This document shows, piece after piece, positions 26,276-34,250 of a DNA stretch of 62,077 nucleotides. The stretch lies in the NCBI GenBank assembly GCA_019247695.1, contig JAFBAP010000115.1, positions 1 to 62,077 on the forward strand, in the 5' to 3' direction. Origin of the DNA: Verrucomicrobiota bacterium. Lineage in GTDB: Bacteria; Verrucomicrobiota; Verrucomicrobiia; Chthoniobacterales; JAFAMB01. The position numbers and the translations under genes were made by a program. The notes beneath the pieces are model-generated. The model did not search any database. It was not told where the DNA came from and was given only the letters and a program-made list of their open reading frames with translations. How positions within the stretch are numbered: the stretch's first letter is position 1; the number at the start of each line of letters is the position of its first letter.

Positions 26276-27606
26276 CGTGGCACCTCCCCTTTCCCCTCGA
26301 AAAGGCCGCGCCAATGCTCAAGGCGTTCCTTGATCCGGCGTTCCATTCCATGATCGCTCGGCACGTAGTACACCCGGCCCTCGGGCAGATACGCCTGGGG
26401 GACATAACTTTCCGGGTAATCGTGGGCGTACAGGTAACCTTCACCGCCGCCTAACCGCTTCGAGCCCTCACCCCGCAGATACGGCGGGATAGCCAGAACC
26501 CGGCCTTTTTCAAGATCCTCAAGCGCCTTTCCCAGGCCGGCGTACGCCCGGTTGCTCTTCGGAGCCGTCGCCACGTAAACCGTCGCATGCGCGAGCGGGA
26601 TACGGGCCTCCGGCATCCCGATGAATTCGACGGCTTGCTGCGCGGCCACGGCCACCACCAGCGCGTTGGAATCGGCCAGCCCGACGTCCTCACTGGCCGC
26701 AATGACGATCCGGCGCGCGATGAACCGGATATCCTCCCCACCGTAAAGCATTTTCGCCAGCCAATAAAGCGCGGCATCCGGGTCGGACCCGCGCATGCTT
26801 TTGATGAAGGCGCTGATCGTATCGTAGTGCTCGCCCTCGTCGGCATCGTAGAGAACGGCCTTTTTCTGGATACTCTCTTCGGCGGCCTCTTTTGTCAGTT
26901 GAATGAAGCCGCCGGCATCCGGGCTGGTCGTCAGCACAGCCAGCTCGAGCGCGTTCAGACAACGGCGGGCATCCCCTTCGCTCGCCTCGGCCAGAAACGA
27001 GAGCGCGGCGGGGTCGGCCCGGACCGGGTAGCGGCCCAGGCCGCGTTCCGGGTCAAGCAGGGCTCGCTCCGCCAGGAGCACAAGGTCCGCCCGGCTCAAC
27101 GGCTCGAGCTGGAAAATCTGCGACCGCGACACGAGCGGACTGTTCACGTAATAAAACGGGTTGTGCGTCGTAGCTCCAACCAGCCGGATGACACCGGACT
27201 CGACGTCGGGCAAAAGCACGTCCTGTTGCGCCTTGTTGAACCGGTGCAATTCGTCAATAAACAACACGGTTCGAACCTGTTTGTTACGCAGCCGGGCGGC
27301 ACCGGCCGCGATCACGCGCCGCATCTCAGCCGTCGACCCCTCTACGCCGCTCAACTGTTCAAAGTGCGCCCGGGTGGTGGCGGCAATGATTTGCGCCAGA
27401 CTCGTTTTCCCGACGCCGGGCGGCCCGTAGAGCAGCACCGACGAAAACCGGTCGGCCTCAATGGCGCGCCGGAGCAACTTGCCGGGTCCCAGGAGATGCT
27501 GCTGGCCGACGAATTCCGCAAGCGTCCGCGGGCGCATCCGCGCCGCCAGCGGCGCGCTGGCTGAGACGGAGGAAGGCTCCGCGGCGGCCCCGAACAAATC
27601 ATCCAT
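26272..27606 (-). CDS. rarA: Replication-associated recombination protein A (RarA/MgsA)
   Basis: A 444-residue AAA+ ATPase acting at stalled replication forks, homologous to eukaryotic WRNIP1 and to clamp-loader subunits. Motifs: MRPRTLAEFVGQQHLLGPGK, Walker A YGPPGVGKTSLA, Walker B VLFIDELHRFNKAQQD, sensor 1 LVGATTHNPF, arginine-finger region NSPLVSRSQIF, sensor 2 EGDARRCLNALE. The C-terminal tetramerisation domain has HYDTISAFIKSMRGSDPDAALYWLAKML and GEGYLYAHD. Starts at 27606 (MDDLFG), 27621 or TTG 27648 are possible; the family often starts near M-D-L-F, so I used 27606. It heads the unit with the ligase-like gene and sppA. Confidence 0.94.
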   Translation of the reverse strand: MDDLFGAAAEPSSVSASAPLAARMRPRTLAEFVGQQHLLGPGKLLRRAIEADRFSSVLLYGPPGVGKTSLAQIIAATTRAHFEQLSGVEGSTAEMRRVIAAGAARLRNKQVRTVLFIDELHRFNKAQQDVLLPDVESGVIRLVGATTHNPFYYVNSPLVSRSQIFQLEPLSRADLVLLAERALLDPERGLGRYPVRADPAALSFLAEASEGDARRCLNALELAVLTTSPDAGGFIQLTKEAAEESIQKKAVLYDADEGEHYDTISAFIKSMRGSDPDAALYWLAKMLYGGEDIRFIARRIVIAASEDVGLADSNALVVAVAAQQAVEFIGMPEARIPLAHATVYVATAPKSNRAYAGLGKALEDLEKGRVLAIPPYLRGEGSKRLGGGEGYLYAHDYPESYVPQAYLPEGRVYYVPSDHGMERRIKERLEHWRGLFEGKGEVPR

Positions 27607-27793
27607 CGCCCCATGATCCATGATCGCTGATGGATCGGCAATGGCCAATGAGCGTTCGACATTTAGTGTTCGCGACGATCGCGGCTAATGGGACGCCGCA
27701 CATGATTCGTGGCGTCCGGTGGCGAGCCGATCGCGCGCTCGTCGATGACAAACCCCTCAGGTTGCGGTTCATTGGCCCTTTACCTCACTACCG

Positions 27794-28264
27794 ATGAAAA
27801 CCATCTTGGTCCCGGTCGATTTTTCGGACGTCACTCTGCGGGTTGTAAAAGCGGCGGCGCACCTGGCCAAACCGTTCGGAAGCAGGGTTGTGCTGATGCA
27901 CGTTTCCGAAGGTTATTCCCAGAGGTTCGCGTTCGGGACCGGTCGCGAGGACGCGCCGCCGGAAGTCGTCGAAACCGAAGCCGGCGAGTCCGCCGCCCGC
28001 CGGCGCCTGGGCGAATTGCAGGATCTGGTGCTCTCCGCCGGTCTGGAATCCACCAGCATCGAGCTCACTGGGCCGCCGGTTGAACAAATCATGACCCAGG
28101 CGGAGACCACCCGCGTTGACCTGATCGTGCTGGGCACGCACGGGCGCAGCCCGCTGTATCACCTTTTTACCGGCGGCGTTCTCGACGGCATTCTGCGGCG
28201 CGCCCGCTGCCCGGTCCTCGTCGTGCCTCTGGCCGGAGCTGAATCTTCAAGCCCCCAGGCATGA
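27794..28264 (+). CDS. Universal stress protein (UspA family)
   Basis: A 156-residue single-domain Usp. It starts MKTILVPVDFSDVTLR. The nucleotide loop reads GTHG, nine residues, then GG, followed by ILRRARCPVLVVPL. The canonical motif is G-2x-G-9x-G-(S/T), so the last Ser/Thr is Gly here, which may weaken or change ATP binding. The stop overlaps the start of the next gene (ATGA at 28261-28264), a sign of translational coupling. Cytoplasmic stress or energy sensing is the family role. Confidence 0.93.
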   Translation: MKTILVPVDFSDVTLRVVKAAAHLAKPFGSRVVLMHVSEGYSQRFAFGTGREDAPPEVVETEAGESAARRRLGELQDLVLSAGLESTSIELTGPPVEQIMTQAETTRVDLIVLGTHGRSPLYHLFTGGVLDGILRRARCPVLVVPLAGAESSSPQA

Positions 28265-29265
28265 AATCCGGCCTGCGTCCCGGGCTGGCCGTACTCAATC
28301 CGGGCGGGCGCGACCCGGATCAATCTTACCAGGCAGGGCCCGGTCTGCCCGATCCATCGGTTCATGCTCCCGTTAATTATCACGCTTATGCGGCCTGTAC
28401 CGGGGGCGGCTTTTACCGGACGTCACGCCGGGCGGCGGCGCATCGCAATGTGCTCCTATTGTTGCGGGATGATCTCAAGGCGGCGCAGAACGCATTCCGG
28501 CTGCTCAAAGCTTCCGGCTGTTTTGTGGCGATCGCGTTCAAGGAAGCCGGCACGCACCAGGTTGCCGTCCAGCTCAGGCGCGCCTCCGCTGTAACCCGGT
28601 TCCGCGCACTTGCAGCCGAAGCCGACCTGTGTCTCGCCAGCACGCCGGAACTGGCGACCCTCTACCAGGTCGTCTCCCGCCGCGTGGCGGAAGTGCCCAC
28701 GCCGTACCCGGTTGACCTCCCGAAATGGGACTTCGCCCGGCCCCTCGATCAGAGACAAGGCGTCTTCATCGGAACCCGTGAGTTCGATGTACCGACCCGG
28801 AATCATTTGCTGGTCCTCCTGGCTGCAAAATCCCTGGCAACTCCCCTGACGGTGATCGCCCGCGCCAGGGATGCAGCGAACCTGTCGGCGACTGGGCTCG
28901 CCCCGGAGCAAATCCGTGTGCTGCCTCCCCTACCCTACCCGGTTTATCTCGAGCGGATGGCCGCTCATCGCCTGGTGCTGCAGTTCGACCACAGCACCGT
29001 TCCCGGCCAGGTGGCCGGAGACGCCTTGCTGTGCGGGCTGCCTACCGTCGGCGGAAATGGTGCGACGGAAAGGATCATCCTGCCCGAACTGAACGGTTAC
29101 GGGCGCGACTTTCCCACCTTGCTGGAACGCGCCCGCCGGTTGCTGCATGAAAGCGATTTCTATCAGCTGCAAGTGCGTAAGATGCAGGAACTGGCCGCCG
29201 CGCGGCTAAGTTTTCAGGCGGCTCGTACCCGGCTGGCGCACTGTTTTCCAGGTGTCTGCGGGTAG
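28261..29265 (+). CDS. Glycosyltransferase-like protein (GT-B-like), substrate unknown
   Basis: A 334-residue protein, translationally coupled to uspA by a 4-base overlap. It has the outline of a GT-B enzyme. The first half contains KAAQNAFRLLKASGCFVAIAFKEAG and ADLCLASTPEL (a typical ASTPEL-type inter-domain segment). The second half has GVFIGTREFDVPTRN, LTVIARARD, then HRLVLQFDHSTVPGQVAGDALLCGLPTVGGNG, similar to the donor-site strand-helix of family 1/4 transferases, with GATERIILPELNGYG. The E-x7-E signature is absent. It could modify a surface glycan; the link to a stress protein is only positional. Confidence 0.6.
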   Translation: MKSGLRPGLAVLNPGGRDPDQSYQAGPGLPDPSVHAPVNYHAYAACTGGGFYRTSRRAAAHRNVLLLLRDDLKAAQNAFRLLKASGCFVAIAFKEAGTHQVAVQLRRASAVTRFRALAAEADLCLASTPELATLYQVVSRRVAEVPTPYPVDLPKWDFARPLDQRQGVFIGTREFDVPTRNHLLVLLAAKSLATPLTVIARARDAANLSATGLAPEQIRVLPPLPYPVYLERMAAHRLVLQFDHSTVPGQVAGDALLCGLPTVGGNGATERIILPELNGYGRDFPTLLERARRLLHESDFYQLQVRKMQELAAARLSFQAARTRLAHCFPGVCG

Positions 29266-29311
29266 ACGCGGACAAATGGTCGTAAACCGGGGCATGGACC
29301 GGGCAACCAAG

Positions 29312-29350
29312 CTTTGTGGCATTTTCTGATTCTACATTTGTGGCATTTTT
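29312..29350. repeat. Double copy of the TTTGTGGCATT motif (R4)
   Basis: CTTTGTGGCATT (29312-29323) and CATTTGTGGCATT (29335-29347) stand 23 bases apart, each followed by T-rich sequence, just upstream of the Fur-family gene. They are the shortest representatives of the motif that also starts blocks R2, R3 and R6. The rest of the 103-base gap shows nothing. Confidence 0.55.
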
Positions 29351-29368
29351 CCATCTCAGCTACCTTTA

Positions 29369-29836
29369 GTGACCGTGAGCTCAGCCCGGCGGCATGATCA
29401 TCCTCACCCCTCCTTCAGGCTGGACCAGATCCTGGCCCGGCTCCGGTCCGCAGGCATGCGGATCACAAAAAGCCGGCAACAGATCCTGATTACGTTGCTC
29501 AACGCCAAGCGTCCCCTTTCGTTGCACGAAATTCAGGATGGAGCCGCCGCGGGTTCAGAGGCACCGGATTTCACCACCGTTTTTCGGGTCATGAATGCGC
29601 TCGAAAAAATTCAGCTGGTTCAGAAGGTTCACCTGAACCGGACAAGCCGGTATTATGAACTGGTTAATCCGGAAGAACACCACGACCACATCATTTGCAC
29701 CGAGTGCGGACGCGTGACCTTAATGGTGGAATCATGCCCGGTGCAGGAGTACCAACGCACCATCGAGCGCCGATACGGGTACGCCGACCTCAAGCATTCG
29801 CTCGAGTTTTTCGGCAAATGCCCGCGGTGCAAGTGA
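29369..29836 (+). CDS. Fur family metal-responsive repressor
   Basis: A 155-residue winged-helix regulator. The DNA-binding half has LRSAGMRITKSRQQILITLLNAKRPLSLHEIQ and DFTTVFRVMNALEKIQLVQKV. The metal half has the EEHHDHIICTECGRV motif (His/Asp sensing site and first Cys pair) and ends KCPRCK (second Cys pair), so a structural zinc site is complete. Fur, Zur and PerR cannot be told apart from this alone. The start is GTG at 29369. The gene converges on hisF with 21 bases between stops. Confidence 0.92.
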   Translation: MTVSSARRHDHPHPSFRLDQILARLRSAGMRITKSRQQILITLLNAKRPLSLHEIQDGAAAGSEAPDFTTVFRVMNALEKIQLVQKVHLNRTSRYYELVNPEEHHDHIICTECGRVTLMVESCPVQEYQRTIERRYGYADLKHSLEFFGKCPRCK

Positions 29837-29857
29837 CGGCGGGTAAGGCGTTACCGG

Positions 29858-30616
29858 TTAGAGCCGCACCTCGATGCCGTGGGCGCGCAGGAACTCTTTC
29901 GCCTGGAGAACCGTAAACTCGCCGAAATGGAAGATGCTCGCCGCAAGCACGGCATCCGCCTTTCCTTCCTGCAGAACCGCCAGAAAATGCTCCAGCTTGC
30001 CGGCTCCGCCGCTGGCGATCACCGGGATGCCGACCGCCGTACTCACCGCCGCGTTCAGGGCCACATCGAACCCGTCTTTGGTGCCGTCGGCATCCATACT
30101 GGTCAGCAAAATTTCTCCCGCACCAAGCCGTTCGACCCGCCTGGCCCATGCAACGGCATCCAGCTCGGTCGGTTTACGGCCCCCGTGCGTGTAGACGGTC
30201 CATCGCCCCGAACCGGTTTGTTTCGCGTCGATCGCGACGACGATGCATTGAACCCCGAAAGTGTCCGAGCAACGGGAGATCAGCTCGGGGTCGAACACCG
30301 CGGCGGTGTTGATGCTGACTTTATCCGCCCCGGCCAGGAGCATGTCCCGGACATCGGCCACTTCACGAATACCGCCGCCGACGGTTAACGGCATGAAGCA
30401 TTGCTCGGCCGTTCGCTCGACGACGTCAATCATCGTCCGGCGATTATCCGACGAGGCGGTGATGTCCAGGAAGACGAGTTCGTCTGCCCCTTGCCGGTTG
30501 TATTCCATCGCGCACTCAACCGGGTCACCCGCATCGCGCAGTTGCAAAAACTTCGTTCCTTTAACCACGCGGCCGGCAGTAACGTCGAGGCAGGGAATGA
30601 TTCGTTTGGTGTGCAT
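29858..30616 (-). CDS. hisF: Imidazole glycerol phosphate synthase cyclase subunit HisF
   Basis: A 252-residue TIM barrel that, with the HisH glutaminase, makes imidazole glycerol phosphate and AICAR in histidine synthesis. Both catalytic residues are visible: Asp11 in [12 protein letters not shown] and Asp130 in CIVVAIDAK. Phosphate loops are VGGGIR and IASGGAG. Normal length. No other his gene lies in the window, so the pathway genes are scattered. The start ATG at 30616 lies just before the large repeat block R5. Confidence 0.97.
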   Translation of the reverse strand: MHTKRIIPCLDVTAGRVVKGTKFLQLRDAGDPVECAMEYNRQGADELVFLDITASSDNRRTMIDVVERTAEQCFMPLTVGGGIREVADVRDMLLAGADKVSINTAAVFDPELISRCSDTFGVQCIVVAIDAKQTGSGRWTVYTHGGRKPTELDAVAWARRVERLGAGEILLTSMDADGTKDGFDVALNAAVSTAVGIPVIASGGAGKLEHFLAVLQEGKADAVLAASIFHFGEFTVLQAKEFLRAHGIEVRL

Positions 30617-30679
30617 CAGGAAAACCGGTGGCCCGATCGGTCACCCGCGAAAACTTGCCCGGCTCAGTCCGGAACGCAA

Positions 30680-31088
30680 CCAAGTCACACCACGATCACA
30701 GCGGAGAAGACTCACACGGCGCCACGGCGGAACACGGCGACCACGGCGAAAAGAGAGGAACCATCCGCAGAACACGCAGAAGAACGCAGAAAAGAGGAAA
30801 CATCCACAGATTACACAGATTGACACAGATTAAGCGGACTTGGCGGCAGCTCCAAGGTTGACACTCGCGCCTAACCCCCATGTTGCCGCTCCGAACTCCG
30901 AACTCTTCCTCTTCCGCCGTGGTCGCCGTGGCTCGCCGTGTTCGCCGTGTGAACTCTTACGTCGTGCCCGCCCTCCTCGCTGCGGCCGCCGTGTGCCCTT
31001 AATCTGCGTAATCCGTGTAATCTGTGGATGTTTTCTCTTTTCTGCGTTCTCTGCGTGTTCTGCGGATGATTTCTGTCTTCCCGCCCGG
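30680..31088. repeat. Composite inverted-repeat block R5
   Basis: The 495 bases between hisF and the truncated ligase gene hold no gene. The left half runs CACACGGCGCCACGGCGG, then CATCCGCAGAACACGCAG, AACGCAGAAAAGAGG, and CATCCACAGATTACACAG with a GACACAGATTAAG tail. The right half runs CTCCGAACTCCGAACTC, CCGTGGTCGCCGTGGCTCG, then CTTAATCTGCGTAATCC, TGTAATCTGTGGATG, TTTCTGCGTTCTCTGCGTG and TTCTGCGGATGATTTC. The right half is thus the approximate reverse complement of the left, module by module, but in a partly shuffled order. Confidence 0.8.
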
Positions 31089-31111
31089 TGAGCGTGACCT
31101 TCGGGGGGGCC

Positions 31112-32323
31112 TCACCCGTCAGCCGTCCCGGGCACCGTCCAGAAACGCTGATCGGCATCGAAGTACCCGTGACAACCGGTCCGCAACCATGGGTCGCCAG
31201 GACTTTCGATAAAGAGGCGGCCCGAGTCAGTGCCGCCCTCCAATGTACAAGGTGTGGGCAGGTAACCGGCGCGCACGATCAGTTCGCCGATGGGCGGGGC
31301 ATGGCCCGGAGTGCCGGCGGGTGTACCCCGTCCGGGCGCCGGCAGGGTACGGGCTTCGACGCGGTCAAAGAAGTTGCCGACGCAGCACGCGTGATCGGTT
31401 GCCATGGCCGGATCCAACGGGATAGTGGCGACCGGCACCACGTCCCCGAACAGCACCTCAACGGTGGCTTGGGAGCTGTGCTCGGCCAGGAAGCGCCGTT
31501 GCGCATCCTCTAAAGGGGCCTCGAGCACGAAGATGCGGTGTAACGGCGAAGATTTCTTACGGAGAAGGTAGACCAGGTCGGTGACCAGCGCCGTGGTCCG
31601 GGTCGGTTTGAATTTCTCGAGTTGCCGCTGCAGTTGGAGGCGGTTGAGCAAGCCGAACCCGATAGGAATCAAGCTGGCCAGGCCGGCCCGCAAATTGGCC
31701 AGCAGATGCAGGGGCGTGCTGCATAAGTCGATGTCGCCCGCTTTGAGGCGCAATGCTGAAAGGAGGAATCCGAGGGTGCTCCCGAGCTGCTCCTGCGTCC
31801 AGCGCCACACCATCGTCCGGCCGGACCGGTCGTGCGTCAACAGCAGCAGGGCCGGTGCCTCGTCGGGCACGTCTTCGACCGCGCCGATGTGGCCGATCCT
31901 GAGCCAGTGGCCTCGGGAAACAGTTGATTCGGGGTAAATCTTTTTTGACACGTGGCGCAGACCCGCCGCCAATTGCGGATTTGCCGCCTGCAGCAATGAC
32001 AGTACGCAAGCGGCCGGACGCGCTTCGCGAATCCACGCCAGGATCTGCCGCAGGTTGCACCCGGGGGCGTGCACCACCGGCACGGCGCCGATCTGCAGGG
32101 CCGCAAGAAAATGCACGTAAAACTCCTGGCTCGGCTCCAGCAACAGAAGAAACAGGTCCCCACGACGAACTTTCTCCTCGCGAAGCCGGATCGAGGTCGT
32201 GTCCACCGACCGGTTCAGCGCAGCATAGCTAAGGACGCGATCCCCCAGCAGCGTGTGGTCGATCAGTGCAGGAACGCCGGGCTGCAGGTCGACTCTTTCC
32301 CGAAACGCTTGGACAAAGTTCAT
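31112..32323 (-). CDS. C-terminally truncated, degenerate adenylate-forming (ANL) enzyme
   Basis: A 403-residue protein resembling the N-terminal domain of acyl-CoA synthetases and related AMP-forming ligases. It has LSYAALNRSVDTTSIRL, RGDLFLLLLEPSQEFYVHFLAALQIGAVPV, and near the end TGCHGYFDADQRFWTVPG, the A7/A8-like stretch. Two things are missing. The Ser/Thr/Gly-rich ATP loop is replaced by LLTHDRSGRTMVWRW. The C-terminal lid domain with the catalytic Lys is gone, since the protein stops right after TVPGTADG. Family members have 500 or more residues. The stop is about 25 bases from repeat block R5. It may be inactive, or act as an acyl-binding protein; it could equally be a pseudogene. 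Confidence 0.65.
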   Translation of the reverse strand: MNFVQAFRERVDLQPGVPALIDHTLLGDRVLSYAALNRSVDTTSIRLREEKVRRGDLFLLLLEPSQEFYVHFLAALQIGAVPVVHAPGCNLRQILAWIREARPAACVLSLLQAANPQLAAGLRHVSKKIYPESTVSRGHWLRIGHIGAVEDVPDEAPALLLLTHDRSGRTMVWRWTQEQLGSTLGFLLSALRLKAGDIDLCSTPLHLLANLRAGLASLIPIGFGLLNRLQLQRQLEKFKPTRTTALVTDLVYLLRKKSSPLHRIFVLEAPLEDAQRRFLAEHSSQATVEVLFGDVVPVATIPLDPAMATDHACCVGNFFDRVEARTLPAPGRGTPAGTPGHAPPIGELIVRAGYLPTPCTLEGGTDSGRLFIESPGDPWLRTGCHGYFDADQRFWTVPGTADG

Positions 32324-32423
32324 ACCAGATCCACGGGCGCGCTTCTTAACCGCACCCCAGGATTCGCCAGGACGCGGCTTCCGGCAACCGAAATTACAGG
32401 GGCGGGCGCCGGGGAATTTGACC

Positions 32424-33356
32424 TCAACCGTGGAAGCGAAACGCGCAACGCCGGGCAAGCGTACCTTCCGGGGGGATGACCTGGATACCGAGTTTTTCTT
32501 CGAACGGTTCCTGTTGTTGGTGATCCGGGAGTCCCCAGCAAGGCTCGACGCACACGAAGGGATTCAGATCACTCCAGAGCGCAAAATAAGGGGCATCCGA
32601 CACATCGACCACCACCTCACGCGCAGTCGCCAGGTCCCTTAAACGGACCACGGGTTCGTCAACCTCCAACGGTTCGAGCAGAAACGTATCCGGCAGCTCG
32701 AAAGGTTTAATCGGCAGATGACGCCCGTCCGACTCAAACTCGACCGTCTCGCCGCTCAGGAAATTGCCGGGCGCAAGGTGGCGCCGGTAAGATCCGCGCG
32801 GCAGGATGATCCGCGCCTGGTCGACGGAACTGACCGCAAAACCTGGGTGAAGCCCGAAGCTGACGTGCGCGGGACGATCCGCCTCTTTATTATGAAATCC
32901 GAACACGACCTCGACTTCGTTGCCCGACAGGGTGTAATCGATTCGAAAATCGACCTTACGAGGATACTCGTCCGGCTTGATTTCATTTGCGCCCAGCTGA
33001 AAGCTCAGCGTTCCGCGCTCGCCGATGCCGGCTTCCGCGGCGGTAAACGTTTTGTGGCGCAGAAAACTGTGGTTGCCGCCCCGGATAATTTCCCCCTCGT
33101 AGTTAGTCTGTTCATTCCTGAGCCGGTGAATGAAGTAGCCCATGACCGTCGCGTGATTCTTCCAACCGGTGGCAGGCGGCGTCACCAGGCCGTCCCGGTA
33201 GAGGTAACCTTTCCAGCTGCCGTCAGCCTGCCGTTGCGCGATACTCACGATCTCGGCCCCGAGGCTATCCACGACCAGCCTGAAGCCCGATTCATCGTCC
33301 ACCAACTCGTGAAGCTGATGCCCCTCCCCTTCAAACCCGCGGTAATGAAAGCGCAT
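32424..33356 (-). CDS. Aldose 1-epimerase-like protein (galactose mutarotase fold)
   Basis: A 310-residue all-beta protein of the galactose mutarotase-like superfamily. Indicators are FRLVVDSLGAEIVSIAQRQADGSWKGYLY at the start, the conserved region around GNHSFLRHKTF, the substrate-site His in VSFGLHPGFAV, and the closing FVCVEPCWGLPD with Glu as the probable base. The start at 33356 (MRFHYRGFEGEG) is the first ATG next to conserved sequence. It would interconvert anomers of a hexose or hexose-phosphate. It lies 100 bases upstream of the degenerate ligase gene, same strand. Confidence 0.85.
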   Translation of the reverse strand: MRFHYRGFEGEGHQLHELVDDESGFRLVVDSLGAEIVSIAQRQADGSWKGYLYRDGLVTPPATGWKNHATVMGYFIHRLRNEQTNYEGEIIRGGNHSFLRHKTFTAAEAGIGERGTLSFQLGANEIKPDEYPRKVDFRIDYTLSGNEVEVVFGFHNKEADRPAHVSFGLHPGFAVSSVDQARIILPRGSYRRHLAPGNFLSGETVEFESDGRHLPIKPFELPDTFLLEPLEVDEPVVRLRDLATAREVVVDVSDAPYFALWSDLNPFVCVEPCWGLPDHQQQEPFEEKLGIQVIPPEGTLARRCAFRFHG

Positions 33357-33503
33357 GCTCACCCTTCCCGGGGATTGCACCCCCTGGCAAACAGAAAATT
33401 GGCGTTTGTCTGACAAGTGACAGGGAAGAACGTTTTCCGAAACGTATCGAAAAGAACCATGCCGGATAAAATTTGCGATCTAAGGACGGACACCAATCCC
33501 CCT

Positions 33504-34019
33504 ATGATGAAGAAGATTATCCTCGCAATGGCGCTCACGGTCTGCGCTGCCGCCTCAAGCTTTGCCGATCAAGGTCTGACGGCCGACGAACAGGCTTTCA
33601 TTGAAAAGGCGGCGACAAGCGATCAGACGGAAATCATGCTTTCCAAGCTTGCCTTGGAGCGTGCCGGCAGTCCGCAAGTTAAGGACTTTGCCCAGACGAT
33701 GATTACCGACCACGGCAAGTCCACTTCTCTTCTGCAACCGATCGCGGCGGACCACGGCGTAAATCTGCCTGAGAACCCGCCGCCGGCGAACAACGAGAAG
33801 TACCAGAAGCTGGAAAAACAGTCGGGAACCGCTTTCGACAAGACTTATATAGAAACCATGGTTGCAGATCACGAGGACACCCTTCACGCTTTTGAAGCCG
33901 AAGCGGGCAGGGCGACTGACCCGAAGTTGAAGGAATTTATCTCGACGGTCCAGCCGGTCGTGGCGCACCACCTGGAGATGGCTAAGGCGCTCCGGCAGGC
34001 CAAACAGACGGAAAGCTGA
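33504..34019 (+). CDS. DUF4142 exported protein
   Basis: A 171-residue protein: signal peptide MMKKIILAMALTVCAAASSFAD, then a helical bundle with the DUF4142 features (DEQAFIEKAATSDQTEIMLSKLAL, VKDFAQTMITDHGKSTSLL, FDKTYIETMVADHEDTLHAFE, VVAHHLEMAKAL). The His/Asp pairs in DHGK, DHED and HHLEM resemble a ferritin-like metal site, but no role is proven. A periplasmic location is expected. Members are often stress-induced in Gram-negative bacteria. It stands alone. An AAGGACGG sequence lies rather far upstream of the start. Confidence 0.87.
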   Translation: MMKKIILAMALTVCAAASSFADQGLTADEQAFIEKAATSDQTEIMLSKLALERAGSPQVKDFAQTMITDHGKSTSLLQPIAADHGVNLPENPPPANNEKYQKLEKQSGTAFDKTYIETMVADHEDTLHAFEAEAGRATDPKLKEFISTVQPVVAHHLEMAKALRQAKQTES

Positions 34020-34250
34020 GCCTGGGACGTCAGTCCGTCACCGTGAACTTGGGTGGCGACCGTTTCCGCGTGCAGACGATCACGTCACAGGCGGCTACGA
34101 ACCCCTCCGATTCATCCATCCGGTGAAGTCACGTCGAGCCGGCGACGGGTGGTCTTCCCGAGTATCGGAAGCTCCTCCACGTCCGGGCATCAGGCTGGTG
34201 CCCGGGAAGCTGGCGGCGACTCTGGCCGGAACGGTGAATGCCTGAACTGA
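34020..34250. other. Intergenic region with a GC hairpin
   Basis: Between the DUF4142 and pseudokinase genes, which converge, CCGGGCA (34183-34189) and TGCCCGG (34199-34205) form a 7-bp hairpin with a 9-base loop but without a T tract. A weak or rho-assisted terminator is possible. Nothing else is recognised. Confidence 0.3.

Noticed and set aside
30800-31030. CACAGATTACACAG modules as DnaA boxes of an origin
   Set aside because: They contain TGTGGATG, which misses the DnaA box TTWTNCACA at the first two positions, and they occur in several distant blocks.
34053-34250. 65-residue open frame between DUF4142 and the pseudokinase gene
   Set aside because: Arg/Ser-rich product without motif or ribosome binding site; overlaps a hairpin and reads as non-coding.
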